A DNA stretch of 64,000 nt, taken from NCBI GenBank assembly GCA_025800365.1, contig JAOXRT010000163.1, positions 1-64,000 of the forward strand, in the 5' to 3' direction. Below are positions 1-10,177 of the stretch, piece after piece. The notes beneath the pieces are model-generated. The model was not told the origin of the DNA. It made no database searches and saw nothing but the letters and a program-made list of their open reading frames with translations. Made by a program: the position numbers and the translations under genes. Every line of letters starts with the position of its first letter. The first letter of the stretch is position 1. The stretch is from Cellvibrionaceae bacterium. Lineage in GTDB: Bacteria; Pseudomonadota; Gammaproteobacteria; Pseudomonadales; Cellvibrionaceae.

Positions 1-792
1 ACCCAACTCACCTGGAGATTTTAGTAACAATAAACTTAAAGGGTCTGCTGCAAAAGCGACAAGACCTTTATTGTTATGGATAGTTTCAATAAGCGAGGAG
101 TAATCCCTAAGCTCACCATCAGCCGCAGGGTATTGCAGCAAGACCCCGAAAACATCATCTTGGGATTCGGCTTGTAGTGGATCAGCAATGAGCAACTCAA
201 TATCAAGTGGCTCAGCTCTTGTTGCAAGAATATCGATGGTTTGAGGTAAGCACTGTGGGTCTACCAAGAAACGTCGAGATTTTGATTTTGACATACGTTG
301 ACAGAGAGTCATCGCCTCTGCCGCTGCAGTCGCTTCATCTAGCATGGAAGCATTGGCGATTTCCATCCCTGTCAATTCAGTGATCAAGGTTTGAAAATTA
401 AACAGTGCTTCCAATCTACCCTGAGAGATTTCTGGCTGATAAGGCGTATAAGCTGTATACCAAGCTGGATTTTCTAATAGGTTTCGTAGGATTACCGTAG
501 GTAGTCGACTATCGTAATACCCCTGGCCTATCAAGGAACGAAAGCTTTGATTTTTCTCGGCAGTCGACTTCAATTCTTCCAAGGCCGCTGATTCGCTACA
601 CGCAGAGGCAAGCCCCGGTAATCCATTGGATCGAATGTTTTCAGGGACTACAGCCGAGATAAAGCTAGCCATAGAATCGTAACCAAGATAGGCCAACATT
701 TTATCTCTATCTTGGTGGCTAACTCCAATATGGCGAGCGATGAATTCGCTTGAGTTTTCAAGCTCTTTAATGGTCTTTTTAGGTTGTAACAT
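1..792 (-). CDS. gcvP: Glycine dehydrogenase (P-protein), N-terminal part
   Basis: The reading frame starts at an ATG at 792 and stays open to the window edge, so only the first 264 codons of a normally ~950-residue enzyme are present. The P-protein is the PLP-dependent decarboxylase of the glycine cleavage system; it passes the aminomethyl group to lipoyl-GcvH. The start (MLQPKKTIKELENSSEFIARH), a GQGYYDSRLPTVILRN stretch, a NPAWYTAYTPYQPEISQGR block and the LLKSPGELG run near the edge are typical of the family's N-terminal half. The PLP lysine lies outside the window. It is the last visible gene of glyA-sdaA-gcvT-gcvH-gcvP, 134 nt after gcvH. I saw no frameshift in the visible part. Confidence 0.95.
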   Translation of the reverse strand, partial: MLQPKKTIKELENSSEFIARHIGVSHQDRDKMLAYLGYDSMASFISAVVPENIRSNGLPGLASACSESAALEELKSTAEKNQSFRSLIGQGYYDSRLPTVILRNLLENPAWYTAYTPYQPEISQGRLEALFNFQTLITELTGMEIANASMLDEATAAAEAMTLCQRMSKSKSRRFLVDPQCLPQTIDILATRAEPLDIELLIADPLQAESQDDVFGVLLQYPAADGELRDYSSLIETIHNNKGLVAFAADPLSLLLLKSPGELG

Positions 793-926
793 ACACAACT
801 CCAAGTACTAAGCTTGGGCACGGTATGTCCACCCAGCTTAATATTCAGCAGGAAACAAATATAAATCTATATTTCTGACTCTAAGATAAAACCTAGAGCC
901 AGAATTTTTCTGATTCACAAATTAAC

Positions 927-1298
927 TTAATCGGCGGTAAATTCTTTATACTGTTCTTCAGTCATCAGTTCACTAAGATCCGCGCCATCTTTCAATTGAA
1001 TTTTCACAAACCAGCCATCTTGCAGCGGTGATTCGTTAACCAACTCTGGGTTATCAGCAAGCTCTTCATTCACATCAACAACAGTTCCAGCTAATGGAGC
1101 AACAATTTCACCGGCGGCTTTTACAGATTCAATCACAGCCACCTCGTCGCCCTGATCATATTCACTGCCCACTTCAGGAAGCTCGACAAATACCACATCT
1201 CCCAGTTGCTCTTGGGCAAACTCAGTAATTCCAACTGTCGCTTGGGAACCATTAATCAATAACCATTCATGGTCTTTTGTAAACTTCATTTCACTCAT
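927..1298 (-). CDS. gcvH: Glycine cleavage system H protein
   Basis: Lipoyl carrier protein of the glycine cleavage system, about 123 residues, the usual size. The KFTKDHEWL start, the GITEFAQEQLGDVVFVELP block and the lipoylation motif VIESVKAAGEI (modified Lys in SVKA) are all present. An upstream in-frame ATG at 1310 exists, but the MSEMKF start at 1298 is preferred because a GGTG Shine-Dalgarno-like element sits 6 nt before it. It lies between gcvT (42 nt upstream) and gcvP, and shuttles the aminomethyl group between their products. Confidence 0.95.
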   Translation of the reverse strand: MSEMKFTKDHEWLLINGSQATVGITEFAQEQLGDVVFVELPEVGSEYDQGDEVAVIESVKAAGEIVAPLAGTVVDVNEELADNPELVNESPLQDGWFVKIQLKDGADLSELMTEEQYKEFTAD

Positions 1299-1340
1299 CA
1301 TATTCACCATTATTTATTGTTTAATTCAATCGACTTAAGA

Positions 1341-2453
1341 TTAACCACGGAAATAGCGTTGTGGCACGAAAGGTGTTTTAGCTACCGTTATCGGAATGTC
1401 TTTATTGCGTACTCGCGCAATCAACTTTGTATCGACTTTGGCCAGCGATGCTGGGACATAGCCCATTGCTACGGGGGCATTAATACTAGGACCAAAGCCG
1501 CCACTGGTAACTTCACCAACCTGATTACCCTCAGCATCAAATATCCCTGCGCCCTCGCGCACTGGAACTCGACCCTCGACTAAAAAGCCAACACGTTTAC
1601 GTGAAACGCCTTCGGCGATGTCATTCAAAATTCTTGCCGAACCTAAAAATCCAGCTTCTTTATTTCCACCGGACCTGCGATTCTTGCTAATACTCCAAAT
1701 CAAGGAGGCTTCGATTGGGCTTGTTTCGGTGTTCATATCATGTCCGTAAAGACACAGACCAGCCTCTAGGCGAAGTGAATCTCTAGCCCCTAAGCCAATA
1801 GCTTCCACTTGCTGGTAGCTTAATAATAAGCGCGCTAGTTTTTCAGCCTGCGCATTGGCCACAGAGATCTCAAAACCATCCTCACCGGTATACCCAGAGC
1901 GAGTGATATATACCGGCATGCCATCAATTTCGCTATGACAGCCATTCATAAAGGTCAGCTCGCAAGCTTGCGGTGCTAACTCTTGCATAAGAGCCGCCGC
2001 TTTGAGACCTTGCATCGCCAGTAATGCCTGATCTTCAAGAATTTCAAATTCGAAACCTTTTAAGTGCTCCTGAAGGTGAGCAATGTCTTGTTCTTTGCAA
2101 GCGGCGTTTACCACTAAGAAGAATGTCTCTTCCTCCCATTTACAAATAATAAGATCGTCTAGAATGCCTCCAGACTCATTGGTCAAAACCGCATAGGTTT
2201 GCTGATTTGGCTTAAGCGCCTCAAGATCAACAGGAATCAGTTTCTCAAGGGCTGATGCTACATTTGCTCCGCGAATAATCAGCTGCCCCATATGAGAAAC
2301 ATCAAATAGCCCAACCTGATCGCGACAGTGTAAATGTTCGCCTTTAATTCCAAGCGGATATTGAACCGGCATGCTATAACCTGCAAATGGCACCATCTTT
2401 GCGCCGAGCTCGACATGCAATTCGTAAAGTGGAGTTTTCAATTCTTCTGTCAT
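1341..2453 (-). CDS. gcvT: Aminomethyltransferase (glycine cleavage T protein)
   Basis: A 370-residue T-protein that transfers the methylene group from aminomethyl-lipoyl-H protein to tetrahydrofolate, releasing ammonia. The N-terminal TPLYELHVELGAKMVPFAGY block, the FDVSHMGQ motif, the SGYTGEDGFEI motif and RDSLRLEAGLCLYGHD are family hallmarks, and the length is normal. It lies 46 nt downstream of sdaA and just before gcvH on the same strand, so co-transcription is likely. The start is the ATG at 2453. Confidence 0.96.
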   Translation of the reverse strand: MTEELKTPLYELHVELGAKMVPFAGYSMPVQYPLGIKGEHLHCRDQVGLFDVSHMGQLIIRGANVASALEKLIPVDLEALKPNQQTYAVLTNESGGILDDLIICKWEEETFFLVVNAACKEQDIAHLQEHLKGFEFEILEDQALLAMQGLKAAALMQELAPQACELTFMNGCHSEIDGMPVYITRSGYTGEDGFEISVANAQAEKLARLLLSYQQVEAIGLGARDSLRLEAGLCLYGHDMNTETSPIEASLIWSISKNRRSGGNKEAGFLGSARILNDIAEGVSRKRVGFLVEGRVPVREGAGIFDAEGNQVGEVTSGGFGPSINAPVAMGYVPASLAKVDTKLIARVRNKDIPITVAKTPFVPQRYFRG

Positions 2454-2499
2454 ATCTCGATACTCGTAAAAAATTCGTTATTATTGCTTCAAGCTTTTA

Positions 2500-3900
2500 T
2501 TAACATTCAACAATGTTAACGGGGACTTCAACCACGTTTATAGCCAAGCCTCCACGTGCTGTTTCTTTGTATTTGGCTTGCATATCACGGCCAGTATCTC
2601 GCATGGTTTTGATTACCTTATCAAGTGATACAAAATGAGAGCCATCACCGCGGATAGCCATCCTCGCGGCATGAATCGCTTTTACCGAAGCCATCGCATT
2701 ACGTTCAATACAGGGAACCTGGACCAAGCCACCAATAGGGTCACAAGTCAGACCAAGGTTATGCTCCATAGCGATTTCCGCCGCATTTTCTACCTGCTCC
2801 GGAGTCGCACCTAACACTTCAGCCAAACCCGCGGCCGCCATTGAGCAAGCAGAACCCACCTCACCTTGGCAACCAACTTCCGCGCCGCTAATCGAAGCAT
2901 TCTTTTTATATAAAATGCCCACCGCAGCCGCGGTTAATAAAAAGCGCTCTACACCGTCGTCATTGGCACCTGGCACAAACTGTCGATAGTAGTTAAGTAC
3001 GGCGGGAACAATGCCGGCCGCACCATTAGTTGGTGCAGTTACAATTCTTCCACCAGCGGCGTTTTCTTCATTCACTGCCAGTGCATAGAGACTTACCCAA
3101 TCTAATACGGTAAGCGGGTCTGAGAGAGAAGCTTCGGGGCGTTGTAAAAGCTGATGATATAATTGCCCTGCTCTTCGGCCGACCTTCAAACCACCAGGCA
3201 AAATGCCTTCAGCGGCTATACCGTTATCAATGCACTCCTGCATGGTACGCCAAATATTATGAAGGTAATTGCGCGTTTCGGATGCTGGCCGCCAAGCTTC
3301 TTCATTAGCCCACATTACATCGGAAATCCGAAGATTCTTTTGCTGGCAAATATCCAGTAGCTCGGCGCCCGTAGAAAAAGGCAATGCCAGCTCACGAGCA
3401 TCTTCAATAATGGCATCATTGCCCGCTTCATCTTCACCGACAACAAAGCCGCCACCGACTGAGTAAAAGCAGCGCTCTTCTATTAAAGATCCATCTTCGG
3501 CATAGGCACTAAACTGCATACCATTAGAATGAAATGGAAGCTCTTTACGGCGATTAAGAATCAAATCGGTCTCGTCTTGGTAAGCCACCTTATGACAAGC
3601 CGCCAAATTAATCTGACCCTGTTCGCGAATAGCCGCTACCCTAGCGCTAATATCGGCCACTACGACGCTTTCTGGCTGTTCACCTTCAAGGCCTAACAAG
3701 ACTGCTTTAGGGGTTCCGTGTCCAACACCTGTAGCCCCCAATGAGCCAAACATCTCTGACTTGACTCTCGCCACCTGAGATAGGCGCCCATCGGATTTAA
3801 GCTGCTCAACAAATTGCTGCGCAGCTTTCATAGGCCCAACAGTATGGGAACTAGAGGGGCCTATTCCGATTTTAAACAGATCAAAAATACTGATCGCCAT
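2500..3900 (-). CDS. sdaA: L-serine ammonia-lyase (single-chain, Fe-S type)
   Basis: Converts L-serine to pyruvate and ammonia in the cytosol. The protein has the fused beta-alpha architecture of SdaA/SdaB. It begins [20 protein letters not shown] (Ser-rich substrate loop), and the C-terminal half carries the cysteines expected to hold the [4Fe-4S] cluster in [16 protein letters not shown] and [16 protein letters not shown]. The frame is open from a GTG at 3909, but the ATG at 3900 is preferred because GGGTGA sits 5-6 nt before it. Its place between glyA and gcvT suggests that serine made from glycine is drained to pyruvate, giving a catabolic rather than biosynthetic operon (inference). Confidence 0.95.
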   Translation of the reverse strand: MAISIFDLFKIGIGPSSSHTVGPMKAAQQFVEQLKSDGRLSQVARVKSEMFGSLGATGVGHGTPKAVLLGLEGEQPESVVVADISARVAAIREQGQINLAACHKVAYQDETDLILNRRKELPFHSNGMQFSAYAEDGSLIEERCFYSVGGGFVVGEDEAGNDAIIEDARELALPFSTGAELLDICQQKNLRISDVMWANEEAWRPASETRNYLHNIWRTMQECIDNGIAAEGILPGGLKVGRRAGQLYHQLLQRPEASLSDPLTVLDWVSLYALAVNEENAAGGRIVTAPTNGAAGIVPAVLNYYRQFVPGANDDGVERFLLTAAAVGILYKKNASISGAEVGCQGEVGSACSMAAAGLAEVLGATPEQVENAAEIAMEHNLGLTCDPIGGLVQVPCIERNAMASVKAIHAARMAIRGDGSHFVSLDKVIKTMRDTGRDMQAKYKETARGGLAINVVEVPVNIVEC

Positions 3901-3920
3901 GTTAATCACCCAATCCAGAT

Positions 3921-5180
3921 TTACTTGTTAACGTAAACTGGGAATTGCGCACAAAGCTGAAGCACTTTTTCCTTCACCAGCTCAATGACTTCGCGATTTT
4001 CAATATCATCGAGAACATCACACATCCAGTTGGCCAGTTCAGAAACTTGCTCTTCTTTGAAACCGCGACTGGTTACTGCAGGCGTACCGAGACGAACACC
4101 ACTGGTAACAAACGGTGATTGCGGATCGTTTGGTACGGTGTTTTTGTTAACGGTAATATTTGCTTCGCCCAAAGCCGCATCAGCGGCTTTACCGGTGATC
4201 CCCTTGTCAATCAAGTCCAACAAGAACAAATGGTTTTCAGTGCCATTCGAGACCACTTTATAGCCACGCTGTTGGAAGGCCTTGGCCATGGCTTTAGCAT
4301 TGTTAACTACTTGCTGCTGATAATCCTTAAACTCGGGGGCCAGGGCTTCTTTAAAGGCTACCGCTTTCGCCGCAATAATATGCATTAATGGCCCGCCCTG
4401 AATTCCGGGGAAAATCATCGAGTTAAGTTTCTTTTCAATCTCAGGATTAGAGCGCGCTACAATCAGGCCACCGCGAGGCCCACGCAAGGTTTTGTGGGTG
4501 GTAGTGGTAACTACATCGGCTACTGGCACAGGGTTAGGATAAAGACCCGCCGCAATTAAACCGGCAACATGCGCCATATCAACAAATAGGTAAGCCCCTA
4601 CTTTGTCGGCGATATCTCTAAAGCGCTGCCAATCCATGACTAATGAATAAGCTGAAAAGCCTGCAACAATCATTTTAGGTTTATGCTCTAGGGCTAAAGC
4701 TTCTACTTGATCGTAATCCACTTCACCAGTTTCTGGGTTCAGACCGTACTGCACGGCATTGTAGATTTTGCCAGAGAAGTTAGGCTTTGCACCGTGGGTT
4801 AAATGGCCACCGTGATCTAAAGACAAACCAAGAATGGTATCACCTGGCTGAAGCAAGGCCATGTAGACGGCCGCGTTTGCTTGCGAACCTGAGTGCGGCT
4901 GGACATTAGCGTAATCAGCTGAGAACAGTTCTTTGGCTCGATCGATAGCTAACTGCTCTACCACATCAGCATGCTCACAGCCGCCGTAGTAGCGCTTACC
5001 TGGATAACCTTCAGCGTATTTGTTGGTCAATTGAGCACCCTGAGCTTCCATCACACGCGTGCTGGTATAGTTCTCAGAAGCAATCAATTCAATGTGTTCT
5101 TCTTGACGGCGATCTTCAGCTTCTAAAGCCGCCCAAAGTTCTTGATCAAAATTGGCAATTTTATCGTTATAATCAAACAT
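3921..5180 (-). CDS. glyA: Serine hydroxymethyltransferase
   Basis: PLP enzyme of 419 residues, the usual size, that interconverts serine and glycine with tetrahydrofolate as one-carbon carrier. The PLP-lysine motif [14 protein letters not shown] is present, as are the [11 protein letters not shown] start block and the HSGSQAN motif. A GAGGG Shine-Dalgarno site lies 6 nt before the ATG. It is the first gene of the operon and is divergent from the LysR gene. With GCS, methylene-THF from one glycine can convert a second glycine to serine, which SdaA then deaminates. Confidence 0.97.
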   Translation of the reverse strand: MFDYNDKIANFDQELWAALEAEDRRQEEHIELIASENYTSTRVMEAQGAQLTNKYAEGYPGKRYYGGCEHADVVEQLAIDRAKELFSADYANVQPHSGSQANAAVYMALLQPGDTILGLSLDHGGHLTHGAKPNFSGKIYNAVQYGLNPETGEVDYDQVEALALEHKPKMIVAGFSAYSLVMDWQRFRDIADKVGAYLFVDMAHVAGLIAAGLYPNPVPVADVVTTTTHKTLRGPRGGLIVARSNPEIEKKLNSMIFPGIQGGPLMHIIAAKAVAFKEALAPEFKDYQQQVVNNAKAMAKAFQQRGYKVVSNGTENHLFLLDLIDKGITGKAADAALGEANITVNKNTVPNDPQSPFVTSGVRLGTPAVTSRGFKEEQVSELANWMCDVLDDIENREVIELVKEKVLQLCAQFPVYVNK

Positions 5181-5257
5181 CGCTTTCCCTCAATTCGTGG
5201 TTCGGACAGGAGTTTGATTGGATACTAATCAGGGCTTAACGATTTGTTAAATTAATA

Positions 5258-5276
5258 GTTATAATGCCTTCATAAC
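5258..5276. promoter_or_regulatory. Candidate LysR-type operator (T-N11-A)
   Basis: In the 162-nt divergent gap between glyA and the LysR gene there is a 5-nt inverted repeat, GTTAT-N9-ATAAC, which contains the T-N11-A spacing known for LysR-type regulators. The position suits autoregulation and control of glyA. This is inferred from symmetry and context; no binding evidence exists here. Confidence 0.45.
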
Positions 5277-5342
5277 AATTACTAATGACAGATCCCAAAT
5301 GGAAGGTCGTGATCTTTCCCCAGGGCAAGCAGGAGAAGAGTG

Positions 5343-6194
5343 ATGAAAAACCTGCCGATCGAGGTATTAAGAGCGTTTGTAACGATTGTGGAACTCGGTA
5401 GTTTCACCCAAGCCGGTGATTTACTTGGCCGTTCACAACCCGCTATAAGCTTACAAATCAAAAGGCTAGAAGAGCTTTTAAATCAAAAGCTTATCTCAAG
5501 AAACGGGCAAAACATTGAACTTACCAAAACCGGTGAACAGCTATTCTATTATGCCAAACGTATATTAGCGCTTAATGATGAGGCCGTGGCGAGCTTTAAT
5601 GCCACCAGCGTTAGTGGCCAGTTAAAATTAGGCATTCCGAGTGAATTTGCGACGACCCTTCTGCCCAGAATTCTCAGTCGTTTTGCTAATACCTATCCTA
5701 ACGTCAATTTGGAGGTTATTAGCGATCTCAGCCGCAACCTAATAAACGCCAGCAGCCAAAAACAATATGATCTGGTTTTGGTACTCCACGACGATCCTGA
5801 TAAAGCAGGAACAGAGTTAATCAAAGAAGACGAGCTGGTATGGGTAAGCAGCCATAGCCATGACTGCCATATGCGCTCGGTGCTGCCGTTAATCGTCGCA
5901 CCGGAAGGCTGTATTTACCGCAACCGTGCCAACACTATGCTTGCCGAAGCTGGTTTACCGTGGAAAATCAGTTACACCAATCCTAGCCTATCGGGTATTC
6001 AAGCGGCCATTGAAGAAGGTCTTGGTGTCACAGTGCTTGCGAAAAGTAGTGTTCCCGAAGGTTTGAAAGTCATCAATAACTCAACCCGACTGCCCAAGCT
6101 TGGCAAGATTGGCATTAGCCTAGTTAAACAGCCGAGCGAGCAAAGCGAAGCCGCCCAGCGTTTAAGTGAATATATAACAGCAAGTTTAGGGTAA
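5343..6194 (+). CDS. LysR-family transcriptional regulator
   Basis: A 283-residue LysR regulator. The N-terminal winged HTH covers about residues 3-62 (LRAFVTIVELGSFTQAGDLL then SQPAISLQIKRLEELL), and the rest is the periplasmic-binding-protein-like effector domain. The frame opens with a GTG at 5340, but the ATG at 5343 has AGGAG about 8 nt upstream and is preferred. It is divergent from the glyA-sdaA-gcvTHP operon, with a T-N11-A palindrome between them, so it may control glycine or serine catabolism. The ligand cannot be read from the sequence. The last 9 nt overlap the convergent lipoprotein gene. Confidence 0.88.
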   Translation: MKNLPIEVLRAFVTIVELGSFTQAGDLLGRSQPAISLQIKRLEELLNQKLISRNGQNIELTKTGEQLFYYAKRILALNDEAVASFNATSVSGQLKLGIPSEFATTLLPRILSRFANTYPNVNLEVISDLSRNLINASSQKQYDLVLVLHDDPDKAGTELIKEDELVWVSSHSHDCHMRSVLPLIVAPEGCIYRNRANTMLAEAGLPWKISYTNPSLSGIQAAIEEGLGVTVLAKSSVPEGLKVINNSTRLPKLGKIGISLVKQPSEQSEAAQRLSEYITASLG

Positions 6195-6725
6195 GCTCTT
6201 TGGCATACTGTAAGGCCCGTTACTGATGGGTTCGCTCGAAGAATTAGGAAACCGCTGTCGATCTTCCTCGCTAGCCGTATCTCTACATTCGCCCTGCAAT
6301 TGAAAACGGCCCATAGTAAAGGCTTCATGCAATACCATATAACCTTCACGACAAAACTCCACTTCAGCCAGTTTTTCTTCTAAAGAGCCGTGGGCTTGAG
6401 CTTTTACTTTTTCCTGCATTTTGGCAATCATATCAGTGCGATTTTTACCGCCGCCTTGACCACGGCCGCCGGCTCCCATCATTCCGCCCCCTTTCATAGC
6501 ACCTTTCATTCGGCCACCTCGTTTGCGACCGCCGTCCGGTATTTCTCTCTGCAAGGTGTATTGAAAGCGTTTTGATCCGTCCTCGCTTATTTGAGTAACA
6601 AAGTTTTCACTAAAGCCTTCTTTTTCTGGGGTACTGCTACATGCCGCCACAAAGACGCTACAGGCGAAAATAATAAGGGATGACTTAGCCAATTTTAGCG
6701 GTAATGGCTGGATATAGTGGTTCAT
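6186..6725 (-). CDS. Small Gly/Arg/Met-rich lipoprotein, unknown function
   Basis: A 179-residue protein with a hydrophobic signal segment ending in the lipobox VAAC at about residues 26-29, so probably lipid-anchored after Lsp cleavage. The middle (about 62-95) is rich in Gly, Arg and Met (DGGRKRGGRMKGAMKGG and more), a low-complexity basic stretch. The C-terminal half has two cysteines (EFCREGY, GECRDT). AAGGAG lies 6 nt before the ATG. I do not recognise a family. It converges with the LysR gene with a 9-nt overlap and lies 60 nt downstream of a diguanylate cyclase gene. Confidence 0.75.
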   Translation of the reverse strand: MNHYIQPLPLKLAKSSLIIFACSVFVAACSSTPEKEGFSENFVTQISEDGSKRFQYTLQREIPDGGRKRGGRMKGAMKGGGMMGAGGRGQGGGKNRTDMIAKMQEKVKAQAHGSLEEKLAEVEFCREGYMVLHEAFTMGRFQLQGECRDTASEEDRQRFPNSSSEPISNGPYSMPKSLP

Positions 6726-6785
6726 ATAGGCTCCTTTTGTATTCAGTTGCCTATATGATTTGATTTACTGACTAGAGTTTCGCGC

Positions 6786-7850
6786 TTAAGAAAACTTCAA
6801 TTTTTCTCCACAATCGTCATTCATTACGAGCTGATTTTTACCATTTTCCTTGGCTTGATACAGTGCCTTATCCGCAGCCGCCAGCCAATCCCTAGCCGTA
6901 TTACCAGTGATAACACTCGCACCAATACTGCTGCTAGTTGGAATTTCCTGACTGCTGTCAATATTGCGGCAGATCTTATCTAGCAATGTTTGTGCATTCT
7001 CCATTTTGATATCACGCAGAAGCAGTAGAATTTCATCACCGCCATGACGGAATACGAGATCCGTTGTACGACAGTTGTTTTTTAGTAATTCAACAAGATT
7101 GACGATCGCATCATCACCGGCATTATGACCTAATTCATCATTGATACGTTTAAAATTATCCAAATCAAAAATCGCTAAAACGCAGGGGCGATCGAATTGT
7201 TTTGCAAAAGCGATACTATCTTGCAAAATGGTTTCTAGCTGGCGGCGATTGTAGGCACCGGTAAGCGGGTCCGTCGTTGAATGAAATCGTAAGAGCTCTT
7301 GCATTTTACGGACTTTATAAGCAAACACATGCGCCAGTGTGGCGGCCGCAATTAATGAAGCTTCAATTCGAAACCATTGTCCCAGTTCAATAGTCTGAAA
7401 ACCAAAGGCACCACATAGAATAATAACACTGGCATTCACCACCAAACCGATCCATGCAGGTAACACAAAGGCTGAGCTTACTAATATCGGGTAGCACCAG
7501 AAGGTTCCTGTTACCCCAAGAAAGGCAATCGGTGTCGTGGCGGATACAACCAACAGAAAAAGTACAAGAAATACGATTAGTGCTGGCAAAGTGGAGTTTT
7601 TAAAATACATCCAAAGGGAGGCAGCTATCAAAGAACAAACAAAGGCCCCATCCAAAGCCGCCAAAAGCGGTCGCTCATTGATCACATTTACATAGGTCAT
7701 CGCTATATAAATGGTGCTCAACATCCCGCAGATAAACAATAGCAGCTTGTGCTTTTGCTTATTGGAGGCCTCCAAGGTATGGGTATCGTCCCAATTTGCT
7801 AAATCAAACTCATACATAAAAACTACCATAGAATTCAAACAGCCACACAT
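6786..7850 (-). CDS. Membrane diguanylate cyclase (GGDEF)
   Basis: A 354-residue protein with about five or six membrane segments in residues ~30-180, followed by a GGDEF domain (about 188-345). The domain has TDPLTGAYNRRQLE, the IFDLDNFKRINDELGHNAGD metal-binding block and the active-site motif RHGGDEI, a normal GGDE variant, so cyclic-di-GMP synthesis is expected. No RxxD inhibitory site is obvious five residues before GGDE. The start is uncertain: the ATG at 7850 has AAGGG immediately before it, and ATGs at 7829 and 7817 are alternatives. Confidence 0.88.
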   Translation of the reverse strand: MCGCLNSMVVFMYEFDLANWDDTHTLEASNKQKHKLLLFICGMLSTIYIAMTYVNVINERPLLAALDGAFVCSLIAASLWMYFKNSTLPALIVFLVLFLLVVSATTPIAFLGVTGTFWCYPILVSSAFVLPAWIGLVVNASVIILCGAFGFQTIELGQWFRIEASLIAAATLAHVFAYKVRKMQELLRFHSTTDPLTGAYNRRQLETILQDSIAFAKQFDRPCVLAIFDLDNFKRINDELGHNAGDDAIVNLVELLKNNCRTTDLVFRHGGDEILLLLRDIKMENAQTLLDKICRNIDSSQEIPTSSSIGASVITGNTARDWLAAADKALYQAKENGKNQLVMNDDCGEKLKFS

Positions 7851-8018
7851 CCCTTAGCTTCGATTCTATCTACTACTTATGACTTCAAGCGCATTCCCGT
7901 AAGAACAGAGCTGCGCCACCATGAGTTAATCGGGACGTATTAAAACCCGAAGCTATGTCTATAGATTGAATTGCCAGAAATACAAATTGGATCAGCTGTT
8001 ATGAGTGATATATCACAG

Positions 8019-8450
8019 TTATTCTAGACTCGCCAGGCGAAAGCTAATCGCCTGTCGAAGCTTGTCAATTTTGTTCACAACGGCCTTAAGTGCAGCCTCA
8101 TCTTGATCTAACTGCTCCCATTGATCAGACCAAACCTGGTGAAGGGCCTCAGCCTCGCGCCTAACATCATCATCGATCAACATGCTGAGATCTCTAACTA
8201 GGGAAACGGCAACCCAACCATGCCGAGGGGTCCAGCTGTCTTGCCGATCGTAATGCAGACTGTACATGCCCTGTTCTAGCTCGGAGAGTTTAAGCAATAC
8301 CTGGAAAGCCGCCGTTCGCGTTGTGCTGTTATCCTCGCTAATTTCAAGGCGCCAAGCATTGTATGCAAAGCTAACACAAGCTGAAAAAACACTGAGCACT
8401 ACAGTGATGTAATAGAACTTTAGACGACGCTCTAGAATGCTATTGTCCAT
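8019..8450 (-). CDS. One-TM hypothetical protein
   Basis: A 143-residue protein with one transmembrane helix at about residues 12-32 (FYYITVVLSVFSACVSFAY). A mostly helical, acidic extramembrane domain follows, in which the C-terminal part (about 95-140) could form a coiled coil (EALHQVWSDQWEQLDQDEAA). I recognise no catalytic motif or family. It stands alone on the minus strand between a diguanylate cyclase and sthA, and its base composition resembles its neighbours. Confidence 0.65.
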   Translation of the reverse strand: MDNSILERRLKFYYITVVLSVFSACVSFAYNAWRLEISEDNSTTRTAAFQVLLKLSELEQGMYSLHYDRQDSWTPRHGWVAVSLVRDLSMLIDDDVRREAEALHQVWSDQWEQLDQDEAALKAVVNKIDKLRQAISFRLASLE

Positions 8451-8688
8451 GCTGACTAACCACTCCCATTTACTTTTCCAATATCAATGCTTAGGAACGC
8501 TTGGTGAGAAATACAGCAAAACTCAAGATTAGCATGAGTATTAAACAGCCGCTAGAACAATAGGTCGTCGCTCAGCCCGCGATAAATAGGAAGCAAGCCA
8601 ATGAAAAGCAGAAGAGATAATGGGCTGTTTAGGAGGGATGATATCGCCCGGCGAATTCCAGGCGACACCATAAATACAGCGGAAAGTC

Positions 8689-10086
8689 TTAGATACGATT
8701 AACTCGATTCAAACCTTCGAGTGCCGCGGTACGATACGCTTCGGCCATGGTCGGATAGTTAAAAGTGGTGTTAACAAAATAATTGATATTATTCGCCTCA
8801 CCCTCCTGATTCATAATCGCTTGACCAATGTGAATAATTTCAGAAGCCTCTGCACCGAAGCAGTGAATGCCTAAAATTTCATGGGTATCAATGTGGAATA
8901 GCAGCTTCAGCATACCCACGTCTTCACCGGATATTTGCGCACGTGCCGTGTTCTTAAAGAAGGCACGTCCAACTTCATAAGGCACACGAGCTTCGGTTAG
9001 CTCTCGCTCGGTTTTACCCAAGGAGCTAATCTCTGGAAGCGTGTAAATACCGGTAGGCGCATCAGTTACAAAGCGACACTCTTCACCATTAATGGCCATG
9101 GCGATTTCACGTCCCTGATCATAAGAAGCGCTGGCCAAGCTTGGCCAACCGATAACATCGCCAGCGGCGTAAACATAGTCGATATCAGTTTGATAACGAT
9201 CGTTTACTTTTAGCTGTCCGCGATGGTCTGCTTCGAGGCCAATGGCATCCAAATTAAGGTTATCGGTATTACCAGTTCGGCCGTTACACCACAATAGCGC
9301 ATCGGCGCGCAGGCGCTTACCCGATTTAAGATGTAAGGTTACGCTGCGCTCATTGGCCTCTACTCGCTCATACTCTTCCAAGTGGCGTACAGTCACACCG
9401 CTATCGCGCAAGTGATAACTCAAGGCATCAGAGATTTCATCATCCAAGAATGACAGCAAACGCTCACGGCTGTTAATCAAATCAACCTTAATGCCAAGAC
9501 CCGCAAAAATAGACGCGTATTCACTACCAATCACACCGGCACCGTAAATAACGATATGGCGAGGTGTATGATTCATTTCCAAAATGGTATCGCTATCGTA
9601 AACACGCGGATGATTAAAGTTAACATCGGCTGGTCGATAAGGGCGCGAACCGGTAGCAACAACAATATGTTTAGCGCGAATGGTTTCCACAGCACCATCA
9701 GGCAAGCGTACACGTACTTCATTCTCGCCACAGAAGCTAGCTTCACCAATATGCAGATAAACACGGTTGCGATTGTAAAAACCGGTATGCAGATCAACTT
9801 GCTTAGGGATAACAGTTTTTGCGGATTTTAAAACCTTGGGGTAGCTGACGCGAGTCGACTCACCCATATGGTGAAATAAATTATTCTGGTTAAAGCGAAT
9901 AATTTGTTTCACCACATGACGCAGCGCTTTTGAAGGAATAGTCCCCTTATGCGAGCAATTGCCCCCTACTACACCACGGTTTTCAATCGCACCAACACGC
10001 ATGCCTTGCTTAACTGCTGCCATTGCAGCACCTTCACCAGCAGGCCCTGTGCCGATGACCAATACATCATAATGGTAATCGCTCAT
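8689..10086 (-). CDS. sthA: Soluble pyridine nucleotide transhydrogenase
   Basis: A 465-residue flavoprotein of the disulfide-reductase superfamily that moves hydride between NAD(H) and NADP(H) in the cytosol. It shows the N-terminal FAD motif [15 protein letters not shown], the second nucleotide-binding motif [18 protein letters not shown] and the AAGDVIG block. The segment where relatives have a CxxxxC redox pair reads [17 protein letters not shown], lacking the second cysteine, as expected for SthA rather than lipoamide or glutathione reductase. The length matches E. coli SthA (about 466). It lies 72 nt downstream of nqrM. Confidence 0.93.
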   Translation of the reverse strand: MSDYHYDVLVIGTGPAGEGAAMAAVKQGMRVGAIENRGVVGGNCSHKGTIPSKALRHVVKQIIRFNQNNLFHHMGESTRVSYPKVLKSAKTVIPKQVDLHTGFYNRNRVYLHIGEASFCGENEVRVRLPDGAVETIRAKHIVVATGSRPYRPADVNFNHPRVYDSDTILEMNHTPRHIVIYGAGVIGSEYASIFAGLGIKVDLINSRERLLSFLDDEISDALSYHLRDSGVTVRHLEEYERVEANERSVTLHLKSGKRLRADALLWCNGRTGNTDNLNLDAIGLEADHRGQLKVNDRYQTDIDYVYAAGDVIGWPSLASASYDQGREIAMAINGEECRFVTDAPTGIYTLPEISSLGKTERELTEARVPYEVGRAFFKNTARAQISGEDVGMLKLLFHIDTHEILGIHCFGAEASEIIHIGQAIMNQEGEANNINYFVNTTFNYPTMAEAYRTAALEGLNRVNRI

Positions 10087-10141
10087 TGCCGATTACTACC
10101 TCTCTATTCCGTTACTGCTTCTTTAACAAAAACTGTCTAAT

Positions 10142-10177
10142 AAAAATTACAGCGATGCTTATTTTTTCATAGCATCG
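10142..10177 (-). terminator. Possible terminator of the nqr operon
   Basis: Overlapping the end of nqrM there is a 7-bp stem (CGATGCT / AGCATCG, 11-nt loop). On the minus strand it is followed within about 6 nt by a T-rich stretch. The loop is long and the U tract is not immediate, so this is only a weak candidate. Confidence 0.35.

Noticed and set aside
5181-5342. Glycine riboswitch ahead of glyA or gcv genes
   Set aside because: Neither this gap nor 793-926 shows the paired GGAGA/GCCGA-rich aptamer pattern I would expect.
8689-10086. Lipoamide dehydrogenase or mercuric reductase
   Set aside because: The redox-active CxxxxC pair is missing (GNCSHKGT), which points to SthA.
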